This document shows, one piece after another, positions 1 through 7,011 of a stretch of 24,131 nt of DNA (positions are counted from its first letter, which is position 1; each line of letters opens with the position of its first letter). Below the pieces are notes generated by a model. It saw only the letters and a program-made list of their open reading frames with translations, ran no database searches and was not told the origin of the DNA. Both the position numbers and the translations under genes were made by a program. Source of the DNA: Clostridiales bacterium (GTDB lineage: Bacteria > Bacillota > Clostridia > Oscillospirales > Acutalibacteraceae); assembly GCA_019415925.1 (NCBI GenBank), contig DXYG01000037.1, positions 1-24,131 of the forward strand. Direction: 5' to 3'.

Positions 1-28
1 TGGGCTCGGAGATGTGTATAAGAGACAG
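1..28 (+). other. Nextera (Tn5) sequencing adapter remnant
   Basis: The first 28 bases are the 3' part of the Illumina Nextera read-2 adapter, ending in the 19-bp Tn5 mosaic end AGATGTGTATAAGAGACAG preceded by TGGGCTCGG. This is library-preparation sequence left on the contig edge, not genomic DNA. Genomic sequence begins at about base 29. Any motif crossing this boundary should be ignored. Confidence 0.97.
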
Positions 29-113
29 TTGTCATACTCTGTTTGATATACTTTAGTCACAGTCAAGGGAACAAACCCAAGACGAGTAAAATAAAAAATA
101 AAAACCTTGAAAT

Positions 114-143
114 TTGTCAGTATGTTGTCACAGTCGGTATGAT
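114..143 (+). promoter_or_regulatory. Promoter with 11-bp direct repeats (site 1)
   Basis: Two perfect TTGTCA hexamers at 114-119 and 125-130 are spaced 11 bp start to start. They are followed after 7 bp by a -10 box TATGAT (138-143). The first hexamer also lies 18 bp from the -10 box and could act as a -35 box. The same layout occurs at 1357-1386 and 6082-6111. Direct repeats of 11-bp period a short distance before the -10 box are the known operator geometry of SARP-type activators. A response regulator with a SARP-like domain is encoded at 3377-4180. Its binding here is inferred. Confidence 0.7.
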
Positions 144-229
144 ATATTACAGACAGTGAAGTAAGAAAACAAGTTTCACAAAGCCAAACGGCAAAACAAA
201 ATATTTTAAATTTAAAGGAGTAATCAAAA

Positions 230-1213
230 ATGAAAAACACAAAGAACACAAAAAACAGAGTAATCGCAATCATCACAACAGCAGTAGTTACAGCTTCAAT
301 CGCAGCAACAGTATGTTTCACCTGCTCGGCGCTCGCAAATCCAAAGGCCTCAACGCCCGATACAGCTAAGACATCAGCTTCGGAACACATCGACTACATC
401 GACGGAATGCCGACCCCGTTTACAGAGTGCAAGACGATTGAAGAGGCACAGAGGATTTCAGGTATCAAGTTTGCAGTTCCCGAGTATTCACAAAGCACAA
501 TTCTTGCCTACAAGGGAATGATTGAAATTCAGATTGCAAAGGATGAAATTCATACAATCGCAATCCGCAAGAGCGCAGCCGAGGGTGACAACACAGGCTT
601 ATTCGGAGATTATCAGCTTAAGAAAATCAACATCGGCGACTGCGAGGTAACGCTTAAAACGGAGAACGGCAAAATCTATGCGGCATACTTCACAGGCGAG
701 GACGGCACAATCTCAATCAGCTGCAATACACCGCTTAAGCTCAGCGAGGTAAAGGCAATGCTTCAGCAGTTTATTGACGAGGGAACAAAGGCAAAGGAAG
801 ATTATCCGACAGGTGAAAGCACAGGAATGCCAAATCCGTTTATTGAATGTAACACTCTTGAAGAGGCGGCAAAAATTGCACAGGTAAACATCAAGCTTCC
901 CGAATATTCACAGTGCACAATTTATGCAGTAAAGAACAGCTTTGTTGAGGTTCAGTATCCGCTTAACGAAACAAGCAATATCACAATCCGCAAGAGCGCA
1001 GGAGAAGAGGACATCAGCGGTGTGTATGACGGCAAAGAAATGCAGCTCCATTCAACTGACGGAGTAGATGTGAATGTCAGACTCAAGGACGGCAAATTCA
1101 TTTCGGCATACTTTACGGGCGACGACGGAACATACTCAATCACCTGTGACGAACCCCTTGAAGCAAATGAAATTATAGCAATCGTAGATAGCATTGTAAG
1201 CGTAAATTCATAA
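230..1213 (+). CDS. Secreted protein with two tandem homologous domains
   Basis: This 327-residue protein has a basic N-terminus, a hydrophobic stretch at about residues 11-37 and a likely signal peptidase site after ALA (about residue 36), so it is probably exported. The rest consists of two related domains, about residues 58-185 and 198-325. Both begin G-M-P-x-P-F-x-E-C, continue with an E-E-A helix and a P-E-Y-S-Q motif, and carry I-R-K-S-A and A-Y-F-T-G-(E/D)-D-G-T. This points to an internal duplication. Such modules occur as uncharacterised proteins in gut Firmicutes; I do not know a function. The start is set by AAAGGAG at 214-220. A terminator follows at 1244-1274, so the gene is probably monocistronic. 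The promoter at 114-143 suggests control by the SARP-type response regulator downstream. Confidence 0.85.
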   Translation: MKNTKNTKNRVIAIITTAVVTASIAATVCFTCSALANPKASTPDTAKTSASEHIDYIDGMPTPFTECKTIEEAQRISGIKFAVPEYSQSTILAYKGMIEIQIAKDEIHTIAIRKSAAEGDNTGLFGDYQLKKINIGDCEVTLKTENGKIYAAYFTGEDGTISISCNTPLKLSEVKAMLQQFIDEGTKAKEDYPTGESTGMPNPFIECNTLEEAAKIAQVNIKLPEYSQCTIYAVKNSFVEVQYPLNETSNITIRKSAGEEDISGVYDGKEMQLHSTDGVDVNVRLKDGKFISAYFTGDDGTYSITCDEPLEANEIIAIVDSIVSVNS

Positions 1214-1243
1214 ACCAAAACAGAATATTATGCCAATATTAAG

Positions 1244-1274
1244 CGGTCAGGCGTAAAAGTCTGACCGTATTTTT
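1244..1274 (+). terminator. Rho-independent terminator
   Basis: A 7-bp perfect stem CGGTCAG/CTGACCG (1244-1250 with 1261-1267) has a 10-nt loop and is followed by TATTTTT. It lies 30 bp after the stop of the duplicated-domain protein. Confidence 0.85.
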
Positions 1275-1356
1275 AGTGCAGTATTTTACAAACGAACCAC
1301 GATAAGAAATGAAAATTTTTTAATAAATATAACTTTTTATTGAAAAACGCCCGAAA

Positions 1357-1386
1357 GTGTCACGCATTTGTCACGCCCGATATGTT
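1357..1386 (+). promoter_or_regulatory. Promoter with 11-bp direct repeats (site 2)
   Basis: GTGTCA (1357-1362) and TTGTCA (1368-1373) are 11 bp apart and followed after exactly 7 bp by TATGTT (1381-1386). The CGRTAT bases just before and within the -10 region match site 1. An alternative -10 is TAATAC at 1392-1397, 18 bp from the second TTGTCA. The site heads a leader of roughly 185 nt before the gene at 1579. Confidence 0.6.
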
Positions 1387-1470
1387 ATGATTAATACAGA
1401 TATATCTATAAGTGTCTGAAATTCGATTTTTTAGATTATATTTATATATTTTTTGAAAGGAATGATAAAA

Positions 1471-1503
1471 TTGAAAACCCCAAAAACCGTAAAGCGTGAT
1501 TGA
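1471..1503 (+). CDS. Possible 10-codon leader peptide (TTG start)
   Basis: In the leader of the DUF218 gene, a GAAAGGA ribosome-site-like run (1455-1461) precedes TTG at 1471. This opens a reading frame MKTPKTVKRD ending at TGA 1501-1503. A slightly longer in-frame ATG version starts at 1462. Within the 1214-1578 gap I see only the terminator, promoter site 2 and this frame. Nothing besides the ribosome-site spacing supports translation, so this may be chance. Confidence 0.25.
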   Translation: MKTPKTVKRD

Positions 1504-1578
1504 ATTACCGATAGTTACGGTGTAGTAAATAATACTTTTATGTTGTACTTGTTTATTGAAAACACAAGGAGTGAGTGT

Positions 1579-3033
1579 ATGTTAAAAAAGAGGTCTTTTT
1601 TTGCAGCTGTTTTAATAATTATTTTGACTTTAGGTGTATTTCTGTATATGATCACATTCTGTGGGAGCTACTCGGTTTACATCCCTGAAAATTATATAAG
1701 CGATTTGTCTGATATAAAGGTTACATATTCTCAGGACGGCATTGTCAGTCACAGCGAGCCTGTTTATGATAACGGATTTATAAAGCTGACCTTTAATTCG
1801 CTGAAGCAGGGAAAAACAGAAGCAGAAATCTTTGCTTTTAAAGAAAGTGATCCGCAGTCGTATTTCTCGCAGTTTGTTGATTTAAGGGTAAACGCATTCA
1901 ACATACTGACTAACGGCAATTATCATGACAACCTTTTGCAGGATATATCGGGTTATCCTGTATTTTACATTGCAGGAGCGCTGTTTTTCGGCATAATGGC
2001 TGTATATATGATTATCCGTTTCAGAAAAAGTCTTAAAGAGAATTTATGCTCTTACAGCACCGTTTTTGACTGTTCGCTGATGATAGTTTTTGTCGGATTG
2101 GCAATCCTATTTATTGCTTTGTCTGTATTCCTGCTTATCCACTACCGTGAATATCAGGTGTCAAGTATCCAATACCTGACCACAATAATTATGCTCCTTA
2201 CAATTCTTTTTTCAACTCCGTTTGTTTTGCTTTATTCATTATCAATGACAGTCAGCAATATTTCGCTGATTCGCCACGAGGGTTTTCGTATTGCAAATGC
2301 TTTAGGAATAATTATCAGCGCTGTTATGACTTTAGGAGTATTTGTTTGCATTATTGTTCCGTTCAGATTCATTATTATAGACAGGAATACTCATATCGTT
2401 TACTCGATGATATGCGCCCTCTATGTTTTTTCGGAGGTACTTTTGCTTGGAACAAAAATATGTGCCTTAAAGGCTGCAAAGCATAAGCCGGAGTATGATA
2501 AGGATTATATAATTATCCTTGGCTGCGGAATAAGAAAAGACGGAACATTACTGCCTCTTTTAAAAGGAAGAGTTGATAAGGCGATAGAGTTCTACAACGC
2601 ACAATTACAGGCAACAGGCAAAAAAGCCGTGTTTGTTCCCTCGGGAGGTCAGGGCAGTGATGAGATAATCTCTGAAGGCGAGGCAATGCAGCGTTATCTT
2701 CTGGAGCAGGGAATTCCCAAGGAGCAGATAATGCCTGAAACCAAGTCAACAAACACTTTTGAAAATATGAAGTTTTCAAAAGAACTGATTGCTGACAGTG
2801 ATGCAAAAGTTGTATTTTCAACTACTAACTACCATGTTTTCAGAAGCGGTATTTTTTCAGCTCAAGCAGGACTCAACGCTGAGGGAATGGGCAGTAAAAC
2901 CAAGTGGTATTTCTGGCCTAATGCATTTATCAGAGAATTTATAGGCTTGATTGTAAGTCAGAAGAAAAAAATCATTGTTCTTGCTGTTCTGACATTGCTG
3001 ATTATTGTCGGCACGGCATTACTGACAGTGTAA
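1579..3033 (+). CDS. Multi-pass membrane protein with DUF218 (YdcF/SanA-like) domain
   Basis: The protein has 484 residues. The start is ATG 1579 because AAGGAG (1566-1571) precedes it at proper spacing; an in-frame ATG at 1540 lacks a ribosome site. An N-terminal transmembrane helix leads into an extracytoplasmic segment of about 120 residues. A group of about five further helices follows. The DUF218 domain spans about residues 308-455, starting with Y-I-I-I-L-G-C-G and carrying the family motif S-G-G-Q-G-x-D-E-x-x-S-E and then N-T-x-E-N. One more hydrophobic helix closes the protein. DUF218 proteins such as SanA and ElyC are linked to envelope integrity and lipid carrier or peptidoglycan metabolism; the exact reaction is unknown. 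Promoter site 2 upstream suggests co-regulation with the gene at 230. Confidence 0.88.
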   Translation: MLKKRSFFAAVLIIILTLGVFLYMITFCGSYSVYIPENYISDLSDIKVTYSQDGIVSHSEPVYDNGFIKLTFNSLKQGKTEAEIFAFKESDPQSYFSQFVDLRVNAFNILTNGNYHDNLLQDISGYPVFYIAGALFFGIMAVYMIIRFRKSLKENLCSYSTVFDCSLMIVFVGLAILFIALSVFLLIHYREYQVSSIQYLTTIIMLLTILFSTPFVLLYSLSMTVSNISLIRHEGFRIANALGIIISAVMTLGVFVCIIVPFRFIIIDRNTHIVYSMICALYVFSEVLLLGTKICALKAAKHKPEYDKDYIIILGCGIRKDGTLLPLLKGRVDKAIEFYNAQLQATGKKAVFVPSGGQGSDEIISEGEAMQRYLLEQGIPKEQIMPETKSTNTFENMKFSKELIADSDAKVVFSTTNYHVFRSGIFSAQAGLNAEGMGSKTKWYFWPNAFIREFIGLIVSQKKKIIVLAVLTLLIIVGTALLTV

Positions 3034-3095
3034 TTGATATTTTACAATACAAAATAAGATATTATTTTCTTAATAAAGATTTATAATGTTAAGGA

Positions 3096-3136
3096 AATGG
3101 GCTGTTGTAAATTTTACTCATTTGCAACAACCCATT
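3096..3136 (+). terminator. Long imperfect hairpin between convergent genes
   Basis: AATGGGCTGTTGTAAAT (3096-3112) pairs with ATTTGCAACAACCCATT (3120-3136) over 17 positions, with one C-A mismatch and one G-U pair, around a 7-nt loop. It lies 62 bp after the DUF218 stop and may terminate its transcription. No strong T-run follows directly, so stem-loop protection of the mRNA end is an alternative. Confidence 0.55.
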
Positions 3137-3173
3137 AATATATCTGTATGAAATTTTGTTCTGTGGAGTAATG

Positions 3174-3354
3174 CCTAAGGAACCACTGATTAAATTACGC
3201 ATAAATGCTGTTTGCACATCTTGCTTGCATATTTTCCGCCATATTGCCCAAAATTTTGCACACAGGCGTCAGCCTGCGCACAAAATTTCAGACAATCTGA
3301 CGAAAAATCTGACGGCGCAATATGCACAAACGATTTAATCAGTGCTTCCCTAAG
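3174..3354. repeat. MITE-like palindromic repeat, copy 1
   Basis: This element of about 181 bp has imperfect inverted ends. The left CCTAAGGAACCACTGATTAAAT corresponds to the complement of the right ATTTAATCAGTGCTTCCCTAAG. Inside are a central hairpin around GCGTCAGC and the shared blocks GCTGTTTGCACAT, TGCTTGCATATT, CTGACGAAAAATCTGAC and GCGCAATATGCACAAACG. A second copy at 6771-6927 shares these blocks in the same order and orientation. No transposase is encoded in it, as expected of a miniature inverted-repeat element. The 3034-3376 gap holds only this repeat, the hairpin before it and the partial right end after it. Confidence 0.8.
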
Positions 3355-3357
3355 TAA

Positions 3358-3380
3358 CCGATTAATCAGTGTTTACTTAG
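3358..3380. repeat. Extra partial right end of the MITE-like repeat
   Basis: Directly after copy 1, 3358-3380 repeats the right end in degenerate form: CGATTAATCAGTGTTTACTTAG against CGATTTAATCAGTGCTTCCCTAAG. Its terminal TTAG overlaps the complement of the stop codon (3377-3379) of the response regulator gene. This suggests the regulator's present stop was set by repeat insertion or end duplication. Confidence 0.65.
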
Positions 3381-4180
3381 TAATCCTCATCATAATCGTA
3401 GTCATCAAACATAAAGTCTGCCCAATAATACTGCGCCATATATTCGCTGTTGTAGGAATTAACGGCACCTGAGTCAAGCTCCTTAAAGCGATAGTAATCG
3501 CAGTCAAGCTTGCTTACATTTACAGAAAGGCTGTTGTATTTTTTAAACACTGCGTCAGCCGCACCGCATTTTTTCAGGCTTTTCATCATTGCCGAAATAA
3601 TTTTCTGAATATATGCCTGTTGCTTTAGGTCATAAGGTTCATCTTCAAACAGAGCCGCCGCAATTTCTTTGATTGTGCAGGAGCTTCCGTGTCGGTGAAC
3701 AAGATAGGCAAAAACCTCTTTTGAACGGCTTCTTTCAAAATGAACAGGAGCTCCGTCGGGTGTAAATACATCAAAATTTCCAAAGCACTGAACACGAAGA
3801 AGTACATCGCTTTTTGGTTCAATCGGGTGACGAAGCTCAGCAAGCTCCGCCTCAACCTTTTCCTTTGTTACGGGCTTCATTATATATCCGCTTGCGTGAA
3901 GCTTCATTGCGTCGCCCGTATATTGGTCAAAGCCTGTTACAAAAATGATATTCAGCTTTGGATTGATGTCCTTTAGCTTTTTTGCAAGCTCTACACCGTT
4001 CATTCCACGCATATGTATATCAAGAAATGCGATTTCGCAGGGTGGATTTTCCGACGCAAATTCAAGAAGCCGGGACGGTTTTGCAAAATCAAATATTTCG
4101 GCATCGGGCAAAGCTTGCCTTATAGCGTCAGTCAGCATTTCACGAGCCAGAGTTTCATCATCAGCCGCTAAAATTCTCAT
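3377..4180 (-). CDS. Response regulator with SARP-like (BTAD-type) DNA-binding domain
   Basis: The 267-residue protein begins with a CheY-like receiver (about 1-118): acidic pair D7/D8, phosphoacceptor D54 in LDIHM, T82 and K102 before proline. A winged-helix domain of the SARP/OmpR type follows (about 125-225), opening with C-F-G-N-F-D-V-F and containing R-S-R-S-K-E-V-F-A-Y-L. The C-terminus is a short acidic, tyrosine-rich tail (DDYDYDEDY). The start lies 1 bp after the kinase stop, with GGAGG inside the kinase's 3' end, so translation is probably coupled. It should be phosphorylated by the kinase at 4182-5978 and bind DNA. The three promoters with 11-bp TTGTCA repeats are plausible targets. 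The stop codon lies in MITE-derived sequence, so the native tail may have differed. Confidence 0.9.
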   Translation of the reverse strand: MRILAADDETLAREMLTDAIRQALPDAEIFDFAKPSRLLEFASENPPCEIAFLDIHMRGMNGVELAKKLKDINPKLNIIFVTGFDQYTGDAMKLHASGYIMKPVTKEKVEAELAELRHPIEPKSDVLLRVQCFGNFDVFTPDGAPVHFERSRSKEVFAYLVHRHGSSCTIKEIAAALFEDEPYDLKQQAYIQKIISAMMKSLKKCGAADAVFKKYNSLSVNVSKLDCDYYRFKELDSGAVNSYNSEYMAQYYWADFMFDDYDYDEDY

Positions 4181-4181
4181 A

Positions 4182-5978
4182 TTAAATTTCCTCCTTTGGG
4201 ATTGTTATTGTTGCAACCGTGCCTTTGCCAACCGTACTTTCAATATTAAGCACGGCATTGCACATTGTTTTAAGTCTGTTTCTCACATTTTCCATTCCAA
4301 TATGAGTTCGTCCGTCATTCGGTTTTTTCGCTGTGTCAAATCCCACGCCGTCATCTGAAACAATGACCTCATATCGGTCATCAAATTCCTTTGTAGCAAT
4401 AGTGACCGTTCCGCCGTCCTCTTTCATACCTACACCGTGCTTTACGGCATTTTCAACAAGAGGCTGTACTGTGAGGGATGGGATAAGAAAATCTGTTGCT
4501 TCTATGTCATATTCAATGTTAAGCTCATCGCCAAAGCGCATTTTTTCAAGTGACAGATAGGTTTCAAGGTGCTTTAGCTCACTTTCAAACGGTACGGGAG
4601 CCTGTTCCTTGAGTGAATTCATATTCCTGCGCAGATACTCAGAAAATTCAATAGTAGCCTTCTTTGCTTTTGAGGGATTTTTTTCGCAAAGCTGTGCGAT
4701 TGAAGTGAGCGAATTATAGAGAAAATGCGGTTGTATCTGCGATACCATAATTGAAACACGCATTTGCAGCATTTCATTCTGCATTTCCTGATAGCGCAAA
4801 AGCTCCTTTTGATGTTCTCTTGTTTCATGTAACAGAAGATAAATCTGAATGACAACTGTGATAAGCAGACCTAATCTTATGAACACACGGTCGTGTGTAA
4901 AACCTGTTAAGGAGTTGATAAAATCAATAAGTCCTGCCACGACTAACGGACAAACCGAAATGAGAACTGCCCTTGAATTTTTACTTTTGAGCTTGAATGC
5001 TTCGTAGATAAGGCAAATAGTACTGCCCACACTTCCGAGCAGGATAAACGGAAATACAAAAATCTGACTTTTCAGAATATCCATAACGCCGAACAACTGC
5101 AAGAATACTGCTGCCATAGTCAGAAGTATAGACACAATAATGAGTATTGAAATATATCCTTTGCAACGCTTGTCTTCAACATTCACTCTGACATACAGAA
5201 AAGCCGCAATCGGCAACAGATATGTAGCAAATTCGTCAAACACCATACAGAGTACCGGGTTGCCGATCCATAATGGGAGATAGGTATAAATTGAATCGGT
5301 AAGAACATAAACTCCGCCTGTAATTGCCATAAGAGCAAGGGCGATGTTTCTAATCATTACATTCTTCCACAACAAGCCGGCAAGGGTAAATGCAAACAAC
5401 CCTAAAAAGCAAATTGCAAGACTTATTAAAATAGCAGGCGTATTGTTTTTAAGTAAGTCATTGTATAAGGTATCCTTATTACCGACCGTAAGCTTGTTAA
5501 GTGTATCCTGTATAGGATTAAAACCGGCAAAAACAGTGTAAGGATTTGAAATTGTCAATTCAATTTCTGTATTATGGGGAATTTCATCAGCCGATACATA
5601 AGCAATAGAATTGCCGGGTGTTATTGTTGAAGCTCCGGTATCATAATGATTTGTGGCTACAACTTCTCCGTCAGCCTTAATCTCAACCCATACATCACAC
5701 ATCGAAATAATTAAGTACTGATTTTTCGGAATGTCCTGAGAAAGCCTTCCTCTGAAAGTCACCGTTTCGTAATTATCATTAATAAAGTCGTTGCTTGACT
5801 GCAATTTATTCCAACTTTCGCCGTCTGTGGTATATTCTCCGATAATTGATACTTTTGCAGATTCTGTATCGACTGATTCCGTTTGATAACTAACGGCAGT
5901 CCATACAAATAAAAAGGCAAATAAAAGCAATATGCCAAGAGTACCTGTGAGAATAAAGGCTTTTGTATTATTCTTCAA
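4182..5978 (-). CDS. LytS-like membrane sensor histidine kinase
   Basis: This 598-residue kinase starts at TTG 5978, supported by GAGGTGA (complement of 5986-5992) seven bases upstream. It has an N-terminal helix (about 8-30), an extracytoplasmic sensor of about 150 residues, and then about seven helices (about 180-385) resembling the 7TMR-DISM layout. A helical linker leads to a His_kinase domain with Q-P-H-F-L-Y-N-S (H418 phosphoacceptor). The HATPase domain shows V-E-N-A-V-K-H-G (N510), D-D-G-V-G-F-D and H-I-G-M-x-N-V. This family (LytS/YehU type) senses envelope or extracellular signals. It forms an operon with the SARP-type regulator and is divergent from the membrane protein gene at 6257. 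The ligand cannot be read from sequence. Confidence 0.92.
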   Translation of the reverse strand: MKNNTKAFILTGTLGILLLFAFLFVWTAVSYQTESVDTESAKVSIIGEYTTDGESWNKLQSSNDFINDNYETVTFRGRLSQDIPKNQYLIISMCDVWVEIKADGEVVATNHYDTGASTITPGNSIAYVSADEIPHNTEIELTISNPYTVFAGFNPIQDTLNKLTVGNKDTLYNDLLKNNTPAILISLAICFLGLFAFTLAGLLWKNVMIRNIALALMAITGGVYVLTDSIYTYLPLWIGNPVLCMVFDEFATYLLPIAAFLYVRVNVEDKRCKGYISILIIVSILLTMAAVFLQLFGVMDILKSQIFVFPFILLGSVGSTICLIYEAFKLKSKNSRAVLISVCPLVVAGLIDFINSLTGFTHDRVFIRLGLLITVVIQIYLLLHETREHQKELLRYQEMQNEMLQMRVSIMVSQIQPHFLYNSLTSIAQLCEKNPSKAKKATIEFSEYLRRNMNSLKEQAPVPFESELKHLETYLSLEKMRFGDELNIEYDIEATDFLIPSLTVQPLVENAVKHGVGMKEDGGTVTIATKEFDDRYEVIVSDDGVGFDTAKKPNDGRTHIGMENVRNRLKTMCNAVLNIESTVGKGTVATITIPKEEI

Positions 5979-6002
5979 TTCTGAATCACCTCTGTTTCCT
6001 TA

Positions 6003-6041
6003 ATTATACACCATTATATACTGATTTTGCAACAAAACTAA
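6003..6041 (-). promoter_or_regulatory. Probable sigma-A promoter for the kinase-regulator operon
   Basis: On the complement, two overlapping -10 options exist. TATAAT at 6013-6018 has TTAGTT 17 bp upstream (6036-6041). TATAAT at 6003-6008 has TTGCAA 18 bp upstream (6027-6032). Either would give a short leader before the TTG start at 5978. No 11-bp TTGTCA repeats occur on this side. Confidence 0.5.
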
Positions 6042-6081
6042 TGAATTTAAAAAATCAAAGAAATCTTATAATTTTAAAAAT

Positions 6082-6111
6082 TTGTCCGTATTTTGTCATA
6101 GTCGGTATTAT
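6082..6111 (+). promoter_or_regulatory. Promoter with 11-bp direct repeats (site 3)
   Basis: TTGTCC (6082-6087) and TTGTCA (6093-6098) are 11 bp apart, followed after 7 bp by TATTAT (6106-6111). Most bases between the repeats and -10 box also match site 1 (AGTCGGTAT). It sits in the divergent region between the sensor kinase gene and the DUF5684-like gene and points toward the latter. Confidence 0.68.
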
Positions 6112-6166
6112 ATTATATGACTGTAACAAAGAGAACAGCTCTTAACACTTAAAAGGAGGTCATCAA

Positions 6167-6235
6167 ATGAACAGGCAGTAAATGAATTATCCGGTCATAC
6201 ATTATTCTTATTTATTCAATCATTACATTATTTAA
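6167..6235 (+). CDS. Two coupled mini-ORFs behind a perfect ribosome site
   Basis: AAAAGGAGGT (6151-6160) is the best ribosome site in the region, yet the ATG after it (6167) opens only ATG AAC AGG CAG TAA. The stop at 6179-6181 directly abuts a second ATG (6182), which reads 17 codons (MNYPVIHYSYLFNHYII) to TAA 6233-6235. Both precede the proper ribosome site of the gene at 6257. They may be a regulatory leader or the remains of a broken small gene. Expression is not proven. Confidence 0.4.
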
Positions 6236-6256
6236 TAAAATTTTGGAGGAAAAATT

Positions 6257-6766
6257 ATGTTTGATTATTTACAAAACTATTTAAGTACGGTTCACATTTC
6301 CGCATTATTAATTTTACTCGGAATTGTTCTTGTAACATTACTTGTTATTTACGCAGTTACCGTTATTGCGTGGTGGAAAATTTTTAAAAAAGCAGATCAA
6401 CCCGGATGGAAATCTATTATTCCGTTCTATAACGGTCATATAGTGTATAAAATTTGTTGGAAACCTGCATTTTTCTGGCTTATGTTAGTCCTTGCAGTTG
6501 CAGGAATGGTTATGACAGGATATATATTCTCATCAGGCGGTTTTGAAACAATTATTTATATTATCGGTTGCGCTTTTCTTCTGCTTGCACTTTACATTGA
6601 TGTTCTTCATTCGTTCAAGCTTTCAAAAGCATTCGGTCACGGAACAGGATTTGCAATTGGATTAGTTTTTCTGCCGACAATCTTCGTGTTGATTCTTGCT
6701 TTTGGAAAATCGCAGTATATCGGCATAACGGAAAATGCTGCTAATACTTCTGGAACCATTGATTAA
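6257..6766 (+). CDS. Small four-helix membrane protein (DUF5684-like)
   Basis: The 169-residue protein has a first helix at about residues 13-36. The motif W-W-K-I-F-K-K-A-D-Q-P-G-W-K-S-I-I-P-F-Y-N follows, characteristic of DUF5684 proteins, and then three more hydrophobic helices. Near the C-terminus F-G-H-G-T-G-F-A-I-G-L and F-L-P-T-I-F are also typical. The family function is unknown; members often accompany envelope or signal-peptidase-like proteins. A TTGGAGG ribosome site lies just before ATG 6257. The gene diverges from the sensor kinase, has promoter site 3 about 145 bp upstream, and ends 4 bp before MITE copy 2. It could be an accessory or output of the two-component system; that is inferred. 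Confidence 0.82.
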   Translation: MFDYLQNYLSTVHISALLILLGIVLVTLLVIYAVTVIAWWKIFKKADQPGWKSIIPFYNGHIVYKICWKPAFFWLMLVLAVAGMVMTGYIFSSGGFETIIYIIGCAFLLLALYIDVLHSFKLSKAFGHGTGFAIGLVFLPTIFVLILAFGKSQYIGITENAANTSGTID

Positions 6767-6770
6767 CTCA

Positions 6771-6927
6771 CACTGAAAGCTGTTTGCACATTTTGCTTGC
6801 ATATTTACCGTCAGCTTGCCCCAAAAATCCTCGTAATGCGTCAGCGTTACTGCGGTTTATCAGTTTATCCTGACGAAAAATCTGACTGCGCAATATGCAC
6901 AAACGATTTAATCAGTGTTTCTCTAAG
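6771..6927. repeat. MITE-like palindromic repeat, copy 2
   Basis: This copy of about 157 bp is in the same orientation as the one at 3174-3354. It shares GCTGTTTGCACAT, TGCTTGCATATT, CCTGACGAAAAATCTGAC, GCGCAATATGCACAAACG and the right end ATTTAATCAGTG. Relative to copy 1 the left end is shortened by about 16 bp (CACTGA joins directly to AAGCTG). The middle differs, but a hairpin around GCGTCAGC is kept (GTAATGC/GCGTTAC). It starts 4 bp after the DUF5684 stop. In the 6767-7071 gap it is followed by AT-rich sequence and the promoter at 7012. Confidence 0.8.
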
Positions 6928-7011
6928 CGTCCAATATTACTTGTCATTATTTTGTCTGTGTTATTAAATTATTATAAACGTGATGAATTTATAATTGGAT
7001 GATAAAAATTC

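Noticed and set aside
29..52. A TTGTCA at 29-34 followed after 7 bp by TTTGAT, resembling half of the 11-bp repeat promoter
   Set aside because: The upstream repeat would fall inside the adapter, and TTTGAT is a poor -10 box. It may be a fourth site, but the truncation prevents a call.
3156..3472. Overlapping short + strand reading frames between the DUF218 and regulator genes
   Set aside because: They run through the MITE-like repeat and the antisense of the regulator's end, have no ribosome sites and show no recognisable protein features.
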